Positions 22,289-29,847 of a stretch of 42,370 nucleotides of DNA are shown piece by piece. Source of the stretch: Streptomyces sp. E2N166. Lineage in GTDB: Bacteria > Actinomycetota > Actinomycetes > Streptomycetales > Streptomycetaceae. The DNA lies in NCBI RefSeq assembly GCF_003671715.1, contig NZ_RAIF01000032.1:1018560-1060929 (forward strand). Direction: 5' to 3'. The notes below the pieces were generated by a model that was given only the letters and a program-made list of their open reading frames with translations, was not told where the DNA came from and did no database searches. Each line of letters starts with the position of its first letter. Within the stretch, counting starts at the first letter, position 1. The position numbers were made by a program, and so were the translations under genes.

Positions 22289-23553
22289 CCGGCGCCCGTC
22301 CCGACGTCGCCGTCACCGGTATCGGCCTGGTCACTCCGGCCGGCACCGGCCGCGAGGCCACCTGGGACGGCGTGTGCGCGGGCCGCCCCACCGCCCGGCA
22401 CGTCCCCGAACTCAAGGGGCTCCCGGTCGACTTCGCCTGCCTCGTACCGGACTTCTCCCCCCGCGGTCACGTCCCCGGTTCACGCCCCTGGCAGTACGAC
22501 CGCTTCACCCAGTTCGCCCTCTACGCCGCCCTGGAAGCGGTCTCCGACGCCGGCCTGGACCCGGCCGACTGGGACGCGGACCGCGTCGCGGTGGTCTTCG
22601 GCAGTTCGGCCGGCGGCACCGGCACCATGCTGGAACAGCACCGCAAACTGCTCGAACTGGGCACGGCGCGCGTCTCACCGTTGCTGCTGCCGATGTTCCT
22701 GCCCAACATGGCCACCGGACAGCTCACCATCCACCTGCGTGCCCGGGGTCCGGCGCTGTGCACGGTCACCGCCTGCGCCTCCGGCGCCACCGCCATCGGC
22801 ACCGCCCTGCAACTCCTGCGCTCCGAGGCCTGCGACATCGCCGTCGCGGGGGCCTCCGACGCGGTCGTACAGCCCTTCTGGGTCACCGGCTTCGACCGGA
22901 TGGGCGCGCTGTCCCGGCGCGGCGACGACCCGTGGGCCGCCTCCCGGCCCTTCGACACCGCCCGGGACGGCTTCGTCATGGCGGAGGGCGGTGCGGCCCT
23001 CGTCCTGGAGCCGGCGAGTGCGGCCAGGGCCCGCGGACGCCCCGGCTACGCCCTGCTGGCGGGCTACGGAGCATCGTCCGACGCCCACCACCCCGTGGCA
23101 CCCGATCCCGAGGGCAAGGGTGCCGCCCTCGCCGTGCGGCGGGCCCTCGATGACGCCGGCGCCCGCCCCGCGGACGTGCAGCACATCAACGCGCACGGCA
23201 CCAGCACGCCGCTCAACGACGCCGCCGAGGCCCGTCTGATCCGTCGCCTCTTCCCTCACCAGCCCTCCGTGACCTCGGTCAAGGGCACCCTGGGCCACCT
23301 GCTCGGCGCGGCCGGGGCGGTCGAAGCGGCGATCACCGCCCTGTCCGTGGCCCACGGCCGAGTGCCTCCAGTGGCCAACCTCGAAAAACAGGAAGGAGAC
23401 GCCGAGATCAACGCCGTCACCGGCACCAGCCGGGCGCAGCCCGTCGACCTCGCCCTGAGCCATTCCTTCGGCTTCGGCGGCCACAACGCCGTACTCGCCT
23501 TCAGAAGCTGCCCCACCGAACCGGCCCGGGAGCCAGCCGCTCCTTCACCGTGA
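22285..23553 (+). CDS. Beta-ketoacyl-ACP synthase II (FabF-like)
   Basis: The 422-residue KAS II has C164 in T-A-C-A-S-G-A, H304 in N-A-H-G-T-S-T-P-L-N-D, and H338 in K-G-T-L-G-H-L-L-G-A-A-G, so the Cys-His-His set is intact. No partner chain-length factor (KS-beta with Gln in place of Cys) is encoded, which argues for fatty-acyl and not aromatic polyketide chemistry. Ketoreductase, dehydratase and enoyl reductase genes are absent too; these would be borrowed from primary fatty acid synthesis or the chain would remain partly unreduced. Start GTG 22285 overlaps the ACP2 stop. It is the last gene of the operon. Confidence 0.92.
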   Translation: MTGARPDVAVTGIGLVTPAGTGREATWDGVCAGRPTARHVPELKGLPVDFACLVPDFSPRGHVPGSRPWQYDRFTQFALYAALEAVSDAGLDPADWDADRVAVVFGSSAGGTGTMLEQHRKLLELGTARVSPLLLPMFLPNMATGQLTIHLRARGPALCTVTACASGATAIGTALQLLRSEACDIAVAGASDAVVQPFWVTGFDRMGALSRRGDDPWAASRPFDTARDGFVMAEGGAALVLEPASAARARGRPGYALLAGYGASSDAHHPVAPDPEGKGAALAVRRALDDAGARPADVQHINAHGTSTPLNDAAEARLIRRLFPHQPSVTSVKGTLGHLLGAAGAVEAAITALSVAHGRVPPVANLEKQEGDAEINAVTGTSRAQPVDLALSHSFGFGGHNAVLAFRSCPTEPAREPAAPSP

Positions 23554-24064
23554 GCATCTCCAGGCGGCGGCAGCGGCCATCCGAACGACCTCTCCGCCGG
23601 CCGCCGCCGATCCCGCTACGAGCCCAGCGCGCTCAGCCCGCGCCTCCGCCGAGGGCAGCGAGAGCCTTCGCGATCAGGGCGCGGGCTTCGGCTCCGCGCA
23701 CAGCCGATCGGGACAGCTCGGAGAAGGCTCGGAGGCAGGTACGGATCTCGCCGGGCGTGCGCGATCTCACCGGTCACCGCCCCCGACGCCGCTGTCCGCT
23801 CCCGCTCGGCCAGCGTGGCGCCTCCACGGCCATCTGGTTCTGAAGCATCGTCACGAAAGTTCATGATCACGATGGCCGTGACCATGCCCGCAGACCCCCG
23901 CCATCTCGCTGACCAGCCTCAACACACAACGCAGCCGCATCTGCAGCTGCCGTGAGGGAGTGAATTCCTGCCCCCGGTCGAGGGGGCGTTACGGAATTCG
24001 ATGGACGCGAGACTGAGGAGTCGGATCGAACTCAGCGCCATTCCCCAGCGAAAGGGAGAACATC
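23554..24064. other. Intergenic region after the cluster; contains gene remnant and hairpin
   Basis: This 511-base stretch has no intact gene. A degraded minus-strand coding remnant lies within about 23616-23885. At 23962-23999 GAATTC ends flank a GCCCCC-GGTCGA-GGGGGC hairpin, which may be a terminator or attenuator ahead of the lipase. The region probably marks the border between the cluster and conserved chromosome. Confidence 0.5.
23616..23885 (-). pseudogene. Frameshifted remnant of an unidentified minus-strand gene
   Basis: On the minus strand three reading frames in succession give coding-like sequence: MLQNQMAVEA, then ATLAERERTAASGAVTGEI, then EIRTCLRAFSELSRSAVRGA followed by EARALIAKALAALGGGAG and a stop. 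Joining them needs at least two frameshifts. The helical, Ala/Arg/Glu-rich C-terminal part looks like the tail of a small regulator but I cannot name the family. Confidence 0.35.
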
Positions 24065-24934
24065 GTGAGTTTCCTCAATCCCCGCATCCCCGGTGCCAAC
24101 TCGGACGACGTCGTCACGGACATCACCGAGGCCCCGCACCGCCTGGGCGCGGTGGCCCAGGCGGCCGGAGCGCAGGTCATCGCGACCGTCGACGTACAAG
24201 CGGGAGAGGACGACTGGAACGCCCCACCGTCCGAGGAGCATCCGCGTCCGGTGGTGCTCGTGCACGGCACGTTCGGCAACCGGGGCTACACCTGGAACAC
24301 GGCGACACCGCTGCTACGGCAGCACGGTCACCGGGTCTTCCGGCTCGACTACGGCCAGCACGGCAACCCCGTGATCTTCGGCCTGGGGGACATCAAGCAC
24401 TCCGCCCGGCAACTCGCGGACTTCGTCGACGAGGTGCTGCGGCGGACCGGCGCCCAGGAGGTCGACGTCGTCGGCTTCTCGCAGGGCGGCATGATGCCGC
24501 GCTACTACCTGAACGCCCTGGGCGGAGGGCCCAAAGTGCACAACTTCGTCGGCATCGCGCCCAGCAACCACGGAGTCACGGCCCAGGGGCTGATGAACCT
24601 CGCCCGCCAGATTTCCGGTGCGGTGGAGCTCCTCGAACAGGGCGCCGTCGGGGAGGTCGTGCCGGCCTGGCCGCAACTCCAGCACGACCACCCCTTCCAA
24701 CGCGAGCTGGCCGATCTCGGCGAGACGACGGAGGGCGTCCGCCACACCGTCATCGCCACCCAGTACGACGACGTGGTCACTCCGTACACGTCGTGCGCCC
24801 TCGCGAAGACCGAGGGTCGCTACGTCAACAACATCGTCCTGCAGGACATCGACCCGGACGACCACACCCCGCACGTGAGCATGCCCTACAACGCGACCGT
24901 GCTGAACGAGGTTCTCAAGGCCCTGGCCGACTGA
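24065..24934 (+). CDS. Class 2 lipase / alpha-beta hydrolase
   Basis: The 289-residue protein starts at GTG 24065 behind AAAGGGAGA. It has the H-G-T-F oxyanion motif at 67-70, the nucleophile S139 in G-F-S-Q-G-G, an acidic residue in Q-Y-D-D-V-V-T-P and a late D-H-T-P-H histidine. The layout matches class 2 (LipA/EstA-like) bacterial lipases that are usually secreted. No N-terminal signal peptide is visible, which is unusual for the family, so it may be cytoplasmic or exported by another route. Its 3' end overlaps the convergent hydrolase by 49 bases. Link to the lipid cluster is positional only. Confidence 0.85.
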   Translation: MSFLNPRIPGANSDDVVTDITEAPHRLGAVAQAAGAQVIATVDVQAGEDDWNAPPSEEHPRPVVLVHGTFGNRGYTWNTATPLLRQHGHRVFRLDYGQHGNPVIFGLGDIKHSARQLADFVDEVLRRTGAQEVDVVGFSQGGMMPRYYLNALGGGPKVHNFVGIAPSNHGVTAQGLMNLARQISGAVELLEQGAVGEVVPAWPQLQHDHPFQRELADLGETTEGVRHTVIATQYDDVVTPYTSCALAKTEGRYVNNIVLQDIDPDDHTPHVSMPYNATVLNEVLKALAD

Positions 24935-25764
24935 GCACGGCTGCCGTCCAGGAGGACGCGGGCGACCAGTGCCGGGTCGTCGTTCATCGGGACGTGGCCG
25001 CAGCCGGGCAGCCGCACCAGTCGGGCCCGCGGAATGGCGTGCTTGGCGCGTATGCCCTGCCGGGGCAGGAGCAGCCGGTCCCGGGCGCCCCACGCCACGG
25101 TGACGGGGATGCCGGGGACGTCATCGGTGAACAGCACGCTCCGTCCGGCCCGGAGCGTCTCGGAGAACCCCTGCGCGTGTGCGAGCGCCAGCGTCTCGGC
25201 GACGACCGCCTCGGGGGAGCGGCGGCCGGGACGGGCGTAGATCGTACTCGTCAGCGCGGTGCGGCCGACCGCGGTGCGGGACAGCCGCTCGACCAGGGGG
25301 AGGGGCAGGCTCCGGGCGGTCCGGCGCATCCCCATCAGGACGCCGAAGGCGTAGCGCCGCTCGGCCTGCGTCCAGAAGCCGGCCGGGGACAGGGCCGTCA
25401 CCGACCGCACCAGGTTCTCGCGACCTAGCTCCAGGGCCAGCAGACCGCCCAGCGAGTTGCCGGCAACGTGCGGCCGGTCGAGCCCCAGCGCCGCGCAGAA
25501 GGCGCCGAGTATCGCGTTCGTCGTCGGCAGATCGTGCGGCAGGCCGTGCGGCAGCGCGGACGACTGCCCGAACCCCGGCAGGTCCACGGCTATCACCTCG
25601 CGCTCGGTCGCGAGGATGTCGACCACCGGGTCCCAGGCCTGCCGGTGGTGACCTATGCCGTGCAGCAGTAGCAGCGGCTCGCCCTCACCCACGCGCGCGT
25701 AGGCGAGGGTGATGTCCTGCGGGCCGTGCTCGGTGGGGGCCGTGAAGGAGAGCGTTGCGGACAT
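24886..25764 (-). CDS. Alpha/beta hydrolase
   Basis: The 292-residue protein has L-L-H-G-I-G-H-H (34-40), the nucleophile S104 in G-N-S-L-G-G, and a late G-C-G-H-V-P histidine, the standard alpha/beta hydrolase set. G-F-W-T-Q-A-E-R-R suggests the cap domain of carboxylesterase or epoxide-hydrolase-like enzymes. The ATG complement is at 25762-25764; two tandem AAGGAG ribosome sites precede it, produced by a 10-base duplication. It is divergent from the ECF41 sigma factor gene and is a probable target of it. Confidence 0.85.
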   Translation of the reverse strand: MSATLSFTAPTEHGPQDITLAYARVGEGEPLLLLHGIGHHRQAWDPVVDILATEREVIAVDLPGFGQSSALPHGLPHDLPTTNAILGAFCAALGLDRPHVAGNSLGGLLALELGRENLVRSVTALSPAGFWTQAERRYAFGVLMGMRRTARSLPLPLVERLSRTAVGRTALTSTIYARPGRRSPEAVVAETLALAHAQGFSETLRAGRSVLFTDDVPGIPVTVAWGARDRLLLPRQGIRAKHAIPRARLVRLPGCGHVPMNDDPALVARVLLDGSRAQSARALRTSFSTVAL

Positions 25765-25953
25765 GGGGCTCCTTGTTGCTCCTTGTCGGGAACACGTGTT
25801 GTGGGAACACATGTCGTGGGAACGAATGAACGACGACGTTGCGCAGACACCTTGTCAGTAAGAGCTACCGACGGGTAGCCCCCGGTCGCCGGTCGGCCCC
25901 GGGCGGGGCGATTCCACCTGGACACGGCCGGACGCATCCGCTGGGATGGTGCG
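25765..25953. promoter_or_regulatory. Divergent promoter region, hydrolase / ECF41 sigma factor
   Basis: This 189-base gap between the divergent starts must carry both promoters. It holds the 15-bp repeat tract. ECF41 factors commonly drive their own divergent target; I could not pin down a convincing TGTCACA/CGTC pair. Confidence 0.5.
25788..25832 (-). repeat. Three 15-bp tandem repeats upstream of hydrolase, operator-like
   Basis: On the plus strand GGGAACACGTGTTGT (25788-25802), GGGAACACATGTCGT (25803-25817) and GGGAACGAATGAACG (25818-25832) follow one another. The first contains the perfect palindrome AACACGTGTT at 25791-25800. The tract lies between the hydrolase start and the ECF41 gene and could be a regulator site. 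Confidence 0.6.
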
Positions 25954-26841
25954 GTGGCCACCGAAACCGCGACCGACGTCTTCGAAGAGCACCGACCCGT
26001 CCTCCTGGGGGTCGCCTACCGCATGCTCGGCCGCCTCGCCGACGCGGAGGACGTCGTCCAGGAGGCCTGGCTGCGCTGGTCCGGCGCCGACCGGTCCGGC
26101 GTCCGGGAGGCGCGCGGATACCTGGTGCGCGTCACCACCCGCCTCGCCATCGACCGGCTGCGCCAGATCAAGTCGCGGGGCGAGACGTACGTCGGTCCCT
26201 GGTTGCCGGAGCCCTACGTCACCGACTTCGGGGACGCCGTGCCGGACACCGCCGAGCGGGCCGTCCTCGCCGACTCGGTGTCCTTCGCCGTGCTTGTCGT
26301 CCTGGAGTCGCTGTCACCGCTGGAGCGGGCGGTCTTCGTCCTGCGGGAGGCGTTCGGCTACCCGTACGCCGAGATCGCCGCCATGCTGGAGCGCGGGGAG
26401 GCCGCGGTGCGCCAGCTCGCCGGGCGGGCCCGCAAGCACGTCGACGAGCGGCGGCCCCGCTACGACGTCGACCCGGCGCAGCGCCGGGACCTCACCGAAC
26501 GTTTCCTCGCCGCCGCGGCCGACGGCGACCTGGAAGGGCTGATGGCGCTGCTCGCGCCGGACGTCCGGCTGGTGGGCGACAGCGGTGGCAAGTCCAAGGC
26601 GCCGCTGCGCGTGCTGGAGAGCTCCGACAAGGTGGGCCGCTTCCTGCTCGGCGCCGCGCGGAAGGGGATCCCGGACTTCTCCTTCCGCTTCCTGGAGCTC
26701 AACGGCGGCCCGGCCCTGCTGGCCCTGTCCGGGGGCAGGCCCGACTCCGTCTTCCAGCTGGACGTGGCCGACGGACGCATCCAGTCGGTGTACATCATTC
26801 GCAACCCCGACAAACTGCGCGCCTTGGACACTCTCGCCTAG
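25954..26841 (+). CDS. ECF41-type sigma factor (SigJ-like) with SnoaL-like C-terminal domain
   Basis: The 295-residue protein starts at GTG 25954. Regions 2 and 4 are clear: A-Y-R-M-L-G-R-L-A-D-A-E-D-V-V-Q-E-A-W-L-R-W and L-R-E-A-F-G-Y-P-Y-A-E-I-A-A-M-L. The linker has W-L-P-E-P and the C-terminus has a SnoaL-like extension ending N-P-D-K-L. These are the hallmarks of ECF41 factors, whose C-terminal domain modulates activity without a classical anti-sigma. The divergent hydrolase is the likely target, although ECF41 partners are more often oxidoreductases or decarboxylases. Confidence 0.9.
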   Translation: MATETATDVFEEHRPVLLGVAYRMLGRLADAEDVVQEAWLRWSGADRSGVREARGYLVRVTTRLAIDRLRQIKSRGETYVGPWLPEPYVTDFGDAVPDTAERAVLADSVSFAVLVVLESLSPLERAVFVLREAFGYPYAEIAAMLERGEAAVRQLAGRARKHVDERRPRYDVDPAQRRDLTERFLAAAADGDLEGLMALLAPDVRLVGDSGGKSKAPLRVLESSDKVGRFLLGAARKGIPDFSFRFLELNGGPALLALSGGRPDSVFQLDVADGRIQSVYIIRNPDKLRALDTLA

Positions 26842-26888
26842 CCGCACGCCATAAGCGCGCCTCCCGCCCGCAGTCCGCCGCGCCCCGA

Positions 26889-26910
26889 GCCCCCGTCTCG
26901 CGACGGGGGC
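26889..26910 (+). terminator. Rho-independent-type hairpin after ECF41 gene
   Basis: GCCCCCGTC (26889-26897), loop TCGC, GACGGGGGC (26902-26910) form a 9-bp stem followed by TTCG. It lies 47 bases past the sigma factor stop. Confidence 0.85.
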
Positions 26911-26930
26911 TTCGCCGTCCTGTCGCGGGA

Positions 26931-26944
26931 TTGGTCTTGACCAA
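26931..26944. promoter_or_regulatory. dre-like operator upstream of GntR gene
   Basis: TTGGTCTTGACCAA is palindromic except at its two central bases and matches the core of DasR-type dre sites (TGGTCTAGACCA). It lies 98 bases before the GntR/HutC start and close to the AT-rich TTTTATGG and TTTAATAA promoter-like segments, so autoregulation is likely. Confidence 0.65.
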
Positions 26945-27041
26945 GGGTGCGGGCCGTTTTATGGTCGCAGAGAACTGCAACAACCTTTAATAAACAAGGG
27001 CGTCAAAACGCCGCCGGACCACGGCGATTGCGGAGGACAGG

Positions 27042-27803
27042 GTGGGGACCACGCAGTTGGAATCGGTGCCGGAACCGAAGTACTGGCATCTCAGGACCGT
27101 GCTCAGCGAGGCCCTGGACTCGGAGTTCTCGGTGGGCGAGGTCCTGCCCAACGAGCGCGACCTCGCCGCCCGCTTCGGCGTCGCCCGCGCCACGCTCCGG
27201 CAGGCCCTGGAGCAGCTCGAACTGGAAGGCAGGCTCCAGCGCCGCCGAGGCGTCGGCACGACCGTCGCCCCGCCGCGCGTCGGCGTGGCCGTCGGCAGCG
27301 AGCGGCACGCCTGGCCGGGAACGGCAGACGACGCCTGGGAACCGGCCGACTGCGTGCCGGCCGCTCCGCCCGCGGCCGTCGCCGAGGCCCTGGACACCGC
27401 CCGGGACGAGCCCGTGCACATCGTCCGCCGCTCCCGGGTGTCGCACGGCCAGCCCGTAGCGGCGGAGCTGCTCTACGTCCCGCCGTCCTCGGTGCCCGAC
27501 CTCACCGCCATCGACGCTCCCTCCGGCGTCGCACGCGCGCGGGCCGTGCTCCGCGAACTGCAGCGCGGGGAACTGGAGCGGCGGGAGAGCGCCGTGGAGC
27601 TGGGGTCGGCCGGAGCGGAGGACGCGAAGGAACTGGACCGGCTCCCGGGAGCGCCCGTCCTCGTGGTCACCACCCGCTACCTCGCCGGGGGCCGCACCGC
27701 CGCGCTCTCCGTCGCCACCTACCGCGCGGACACCTGTCGGCTGACGTTCGGGGACCTTGGCGACGTGGAGATCCACCACGGCCCCGAGACCCGCGCCTCC
27801 TGA
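27042..27803 (+). CDS. GntR-family regulator, HutC/UTRA (DasR-like) subfamily
   Basis: The 253-residue protein has an N-terminal winged helix with L-P-N-E-R-D-L-A-A-R-F-G-V-A-R-A-T-L-R-Q-A and R-R-R-G-V-G-T-T-V, then a UTRA ligand-binding domain with R-R-S-R-V-S-H-G-Q-P-V-A-A-E. GGAGG precedes the GTG at 27042. A dre-like operator lies upstream and a ROK-family gene is convergent with it. DasR-type regulators respond to phosphorylated amino sugars; the ligand here is unknown. Confidence 0.88.
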   Translation: MGTTQLESVPEPKYWHLRTVLSEALDSEFSVGEVLPNERDLAARFGVARATLRQALEQLELEGRLQRRRGVGTTVAPPRVGVAVGSERHAWPGTADDAWEPADCVPAAPPAAVAEALDTARDEPVHIVRRSRVSHGQPVAAELLYVPPSSVPDLTAIDAPSGVARARAVLRELQRGELERRESAVELGSAGAEDAKELDRLPGAPVLVVTTRYLAGGRTAALSVATYRADTCRLTFGDLGDVEIHHGPETRAS

Positions 27804-27901
27804 GTCCCGGACGGCCCCGGCCCCGCACCGGACGGATGGACGCTCCGGGCGGGCGGTGCCGACGGTGATCGGTGGCCCGGCCGGATCGTGGCGGCGTCCC
27901 T

Positions 27902-27929
27902 CGGCCCGGCGCGGCTCAGCGCCGGGCCG
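27902..27929. terminator. Convergent hairpin between GntR and ROK genes
   Basis: CGGCCCGGCGC (27902-27912) and GCGCCGGGCCG (27919-27929) form an 11-bp stem. The 6-base loop contains the ROK gene's stop codon. It should terminate both converging transcripts. Confidence 0.75.
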
Positions 27930-29070
27930 TCGCCCCCTCCACCGCGAACAACTGCTCCTCCACGTGGTCGAGGGCCAGTCGCAGCGAGCCCGTCGCCACG
28001 GCGGCCTCGCCGAGGAGCGACAGGGCCACCTTCGGCGGGCGCAGGCAGTAGCGGGCCAGCTCCCGGCGCAGCGGCTCCAGTACGCCGTCCAGCCCGGCCG
28101 CCCAGCCGCCGACGACGACGAGTTCCGGGTCGAGGGCCAGCACCAGTGCCGCCACGTCGTGCACCAGCCGCTGGATGAAACGCTCGACGGCCGCGCGTGC
28201 CCGCTGGTCGCCCTCACGGGCCTCGGCGAACACCCTGGCGACCGCCTGCTCGTCCAGCGGGTGCAGCGGCCGGCCCGTGGTGGACAGCAGCGTCTCCGGC
28301 GTCACGTCACGGCCCAGCAGATGCAGCGCGCCGATCTCGCCGGCCGCCCCGCCGTAGCCCCGGTGCAGCCGCCCGCCGATCAGCGCCCCGGCGCCCGGGC
28401 TCAGTCCGGCCAGCACGAACACGATGTCGTCGGACTCGGTGGCGGCGCCCTTCCAGTGCTCGGCGACCGCCGCCGCGTTCGCGTCGTTCTCGACCAGCAC
28501 CGGGCACTTGAAGGAACGGCTCAGCCGCTCGCCCAGGCGCAGCCCCGTCCACTCGGGCAGCGCGGTGCTCAGCCGCACCGTTCCGTCCGCCTCGACGATC
28601 CCGGGTGTAGCCGCGCCCACGGCCCGCAGCGAGCCGCGCGCGACACCGGCCCGGCGCAGCAGTTCGGCGACCGCGGTGCGCAGCCGCTCCAGCCGCTCGT
28701 CCGCCGGGGCGGTCTCGTCGACGTCCTTGGCCTGCGCGCCGATGACCCGGCCGTCCAGGCCGGACAGGAGCGCGGCGACACGGTGCGGTCCGATCTCGAG
28801 ACCCAGCAGATGTCCGGCCTCCGCCCGGAACCTGAACCGCCGTGCGGGCCGCCCCTGTCGTCGCGCCGTGCCCTCGTCGGCGGCCGCCTCGACGACGAGA
28901 CCGGCCTCGATGAGCCCCTCGACGACCCCCTCGACGGTCGGCCGGGACAGCCCCGTCACCCGGGTGATCTCGGTCAGCGTCGCGCAGTCCGTGGCACGCA
29001 ACGCGTGCAGCACCACAGCGGAGTTGATCCTCCGCAGCAGCGACGGATCCCCGCCGGTCAGCCCGCCCAA
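27916..29070 (-). CDS. ROK-family transcriptional regulator
   Basis: The 384-residue protein starts with TTG, whose complement is at 29068-29070, supported by GGGAGGA upstream. An N-terminal winged helix (L-T-E-I-T-R-V-T-G-L-S-R-P-T-V-E-G-V) precedes a ROK domain with V-E-N-D-A-N-A-A-A-V-A-E and an L-V-V-V-G-G phosphate motif. The usual zinc motif C-x-C-G-x-x-G-C is missing: G-E-I-G-A-L-H-L-L-G-R-D stands in its place. It therefore looks like a repressor that has lost the sugar-kinase metal site. Sugar-related regulation is likely given the GntR neighbour. Confidence 0.88.
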   Translation of the reverse strand: MGGLTGGDPSLLRRINSAVVLHALRATDCATLTEITRVTGLSRPTVEGVVEGLIEAGLVVEAAADEGTARRQGRPARRFRFRAEAGHLLGLEIGPHRVAALLSGLDGRVIGAQAKDVDETAPADERLERLRTAVAELLRRAGVARGSLRAVGAATPGIVEADGTVRLSTALPEWTGLRLGERLSRSFKCPVLVENDANAAAVAEHWKGAATESDDIVFVLAGLSPGAGALIGGRLHRGYGGAAGEIGALHLLGRDVTPETLLSTTGRPLHPLDEQAVARVFAEAREGDQRARAAVERFIQRLVHDVAALVLALDPELVVVGGWAAGLDGVLEPLRRELARYCLRPPKVALSLLGEAAVATGSLRLALDHVEEQLFAVEGATARR

Positions 29071-29170
29071 CGTCCGTCCTCCCAGCTCGTGCGCGTGTTG
29101 GCCGGATCGTACTCGGCCCGCTCCGCCCCGGCGAGTGCCGGTCCGCCCGTGCGGCTGCCTGCCGGGTGCC

Positions 29171-29833
29171 TCAGCCGGGCGCCACGAACCCCGACTCGTA
29201 CGCCGTGATCACCGCCTGCGTGCGGTCCCGCGCGCCCACCTTCGCCAGCACCGAGCTCACGTGCGACTTCACCGTCTCCGTGCCGACGACCAGCCGGGCG
29301 GCGATCTCCGCGTTCGACAACCCGCGCGCCATCAGCCGCAGCACCTCGCCCTCCCGCTCGGTCAGCTGCGCCCGCTCCAGCACGGCGCGAGCCGCGCGGT
29401 TCCCGCCGCCGTCGCCGTACTCGGCGGCGAGCTGCCGCACCGAGGCGGGGAACAGCAGGGACTCGCCCTCGGCGATCAGCCGCACCGCGTGCACGATCTC
29501 GGCCGGCCGGGCCCTCTTCAGCAGGAACCCGTCGGCGCCCGCGCGCAGCGCCTCGTACACGTACTCGTCGTTCTCGAAGGTCGTCACGACGAGGATCTTC
29601 GGCGGATCGGCCACCGTCCGCAGCAGCGCGCGCGTGGCCTCGATGCCGTCCAGCAGCGGCATCCGGACATCCATGGCGACCACGTCCGGCCGTACCTGCC
29701 GCACCAGCGGAATGACCGCCGCCCCGTCGGCCGCCTCGCCGACCACCTCGATGTCCGGCTGCGCCTCCAGCACGGCCCGCAGGCCGGCGCGTACGAGGGG
29801 TTCGTCGTCGACGAGGAGCACTCTGACCGGCAT
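29171..29833 (-). CDS. NarL/FixJ-type response regulator
   Basis: The 220-residue protein has a receiver domain with D9-D10 and phosphoacceptor D55 in A-M-D-V-R-M-P, and a C-terminal LuxR helix-turn-helix with L-T-E-R-E-G-E-V-L-R-L-M-A-R-G-L-S-N-A-E-I-A. Fourteen bases separate it from the histidine kinase gene upstream. It likely controls the divergent ABC transporter at 31113. Confidence 0.93.
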   Translation of the reverse strand: MPVRVLLVDDEPLVRAGLRAVLEAQPDIEVVGEAADGAAVIPLVRQVRPDVVAMDVRMPLLDGIEATRALLRTVADPPKILVVTTFENDEYVYEALRAGADGFLLKRARPAEIVHAVRLIAEGESLLFPASVRQLAAEYGDGGGNRAARAVLERAQLTEREGEVLRLMARGLSNAEIAARLVVGTETVKSHVSSVLAKVGARDRTQAVITAYESGFVAPG

Positions 29834-29847
29834 CCGGCCAGCGTAGA

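Noticed and set aside
5706..23553. Type II aromatic polyketide cluster, suggested by the SRPBCC 'cyclase' with KAS and ACP genes
   Set aside because: There is no chain-length factor, ketoreductase or second cyclase, and KAS II has an intact Cys-His-His set; fatty-acyl chemistry fits better.
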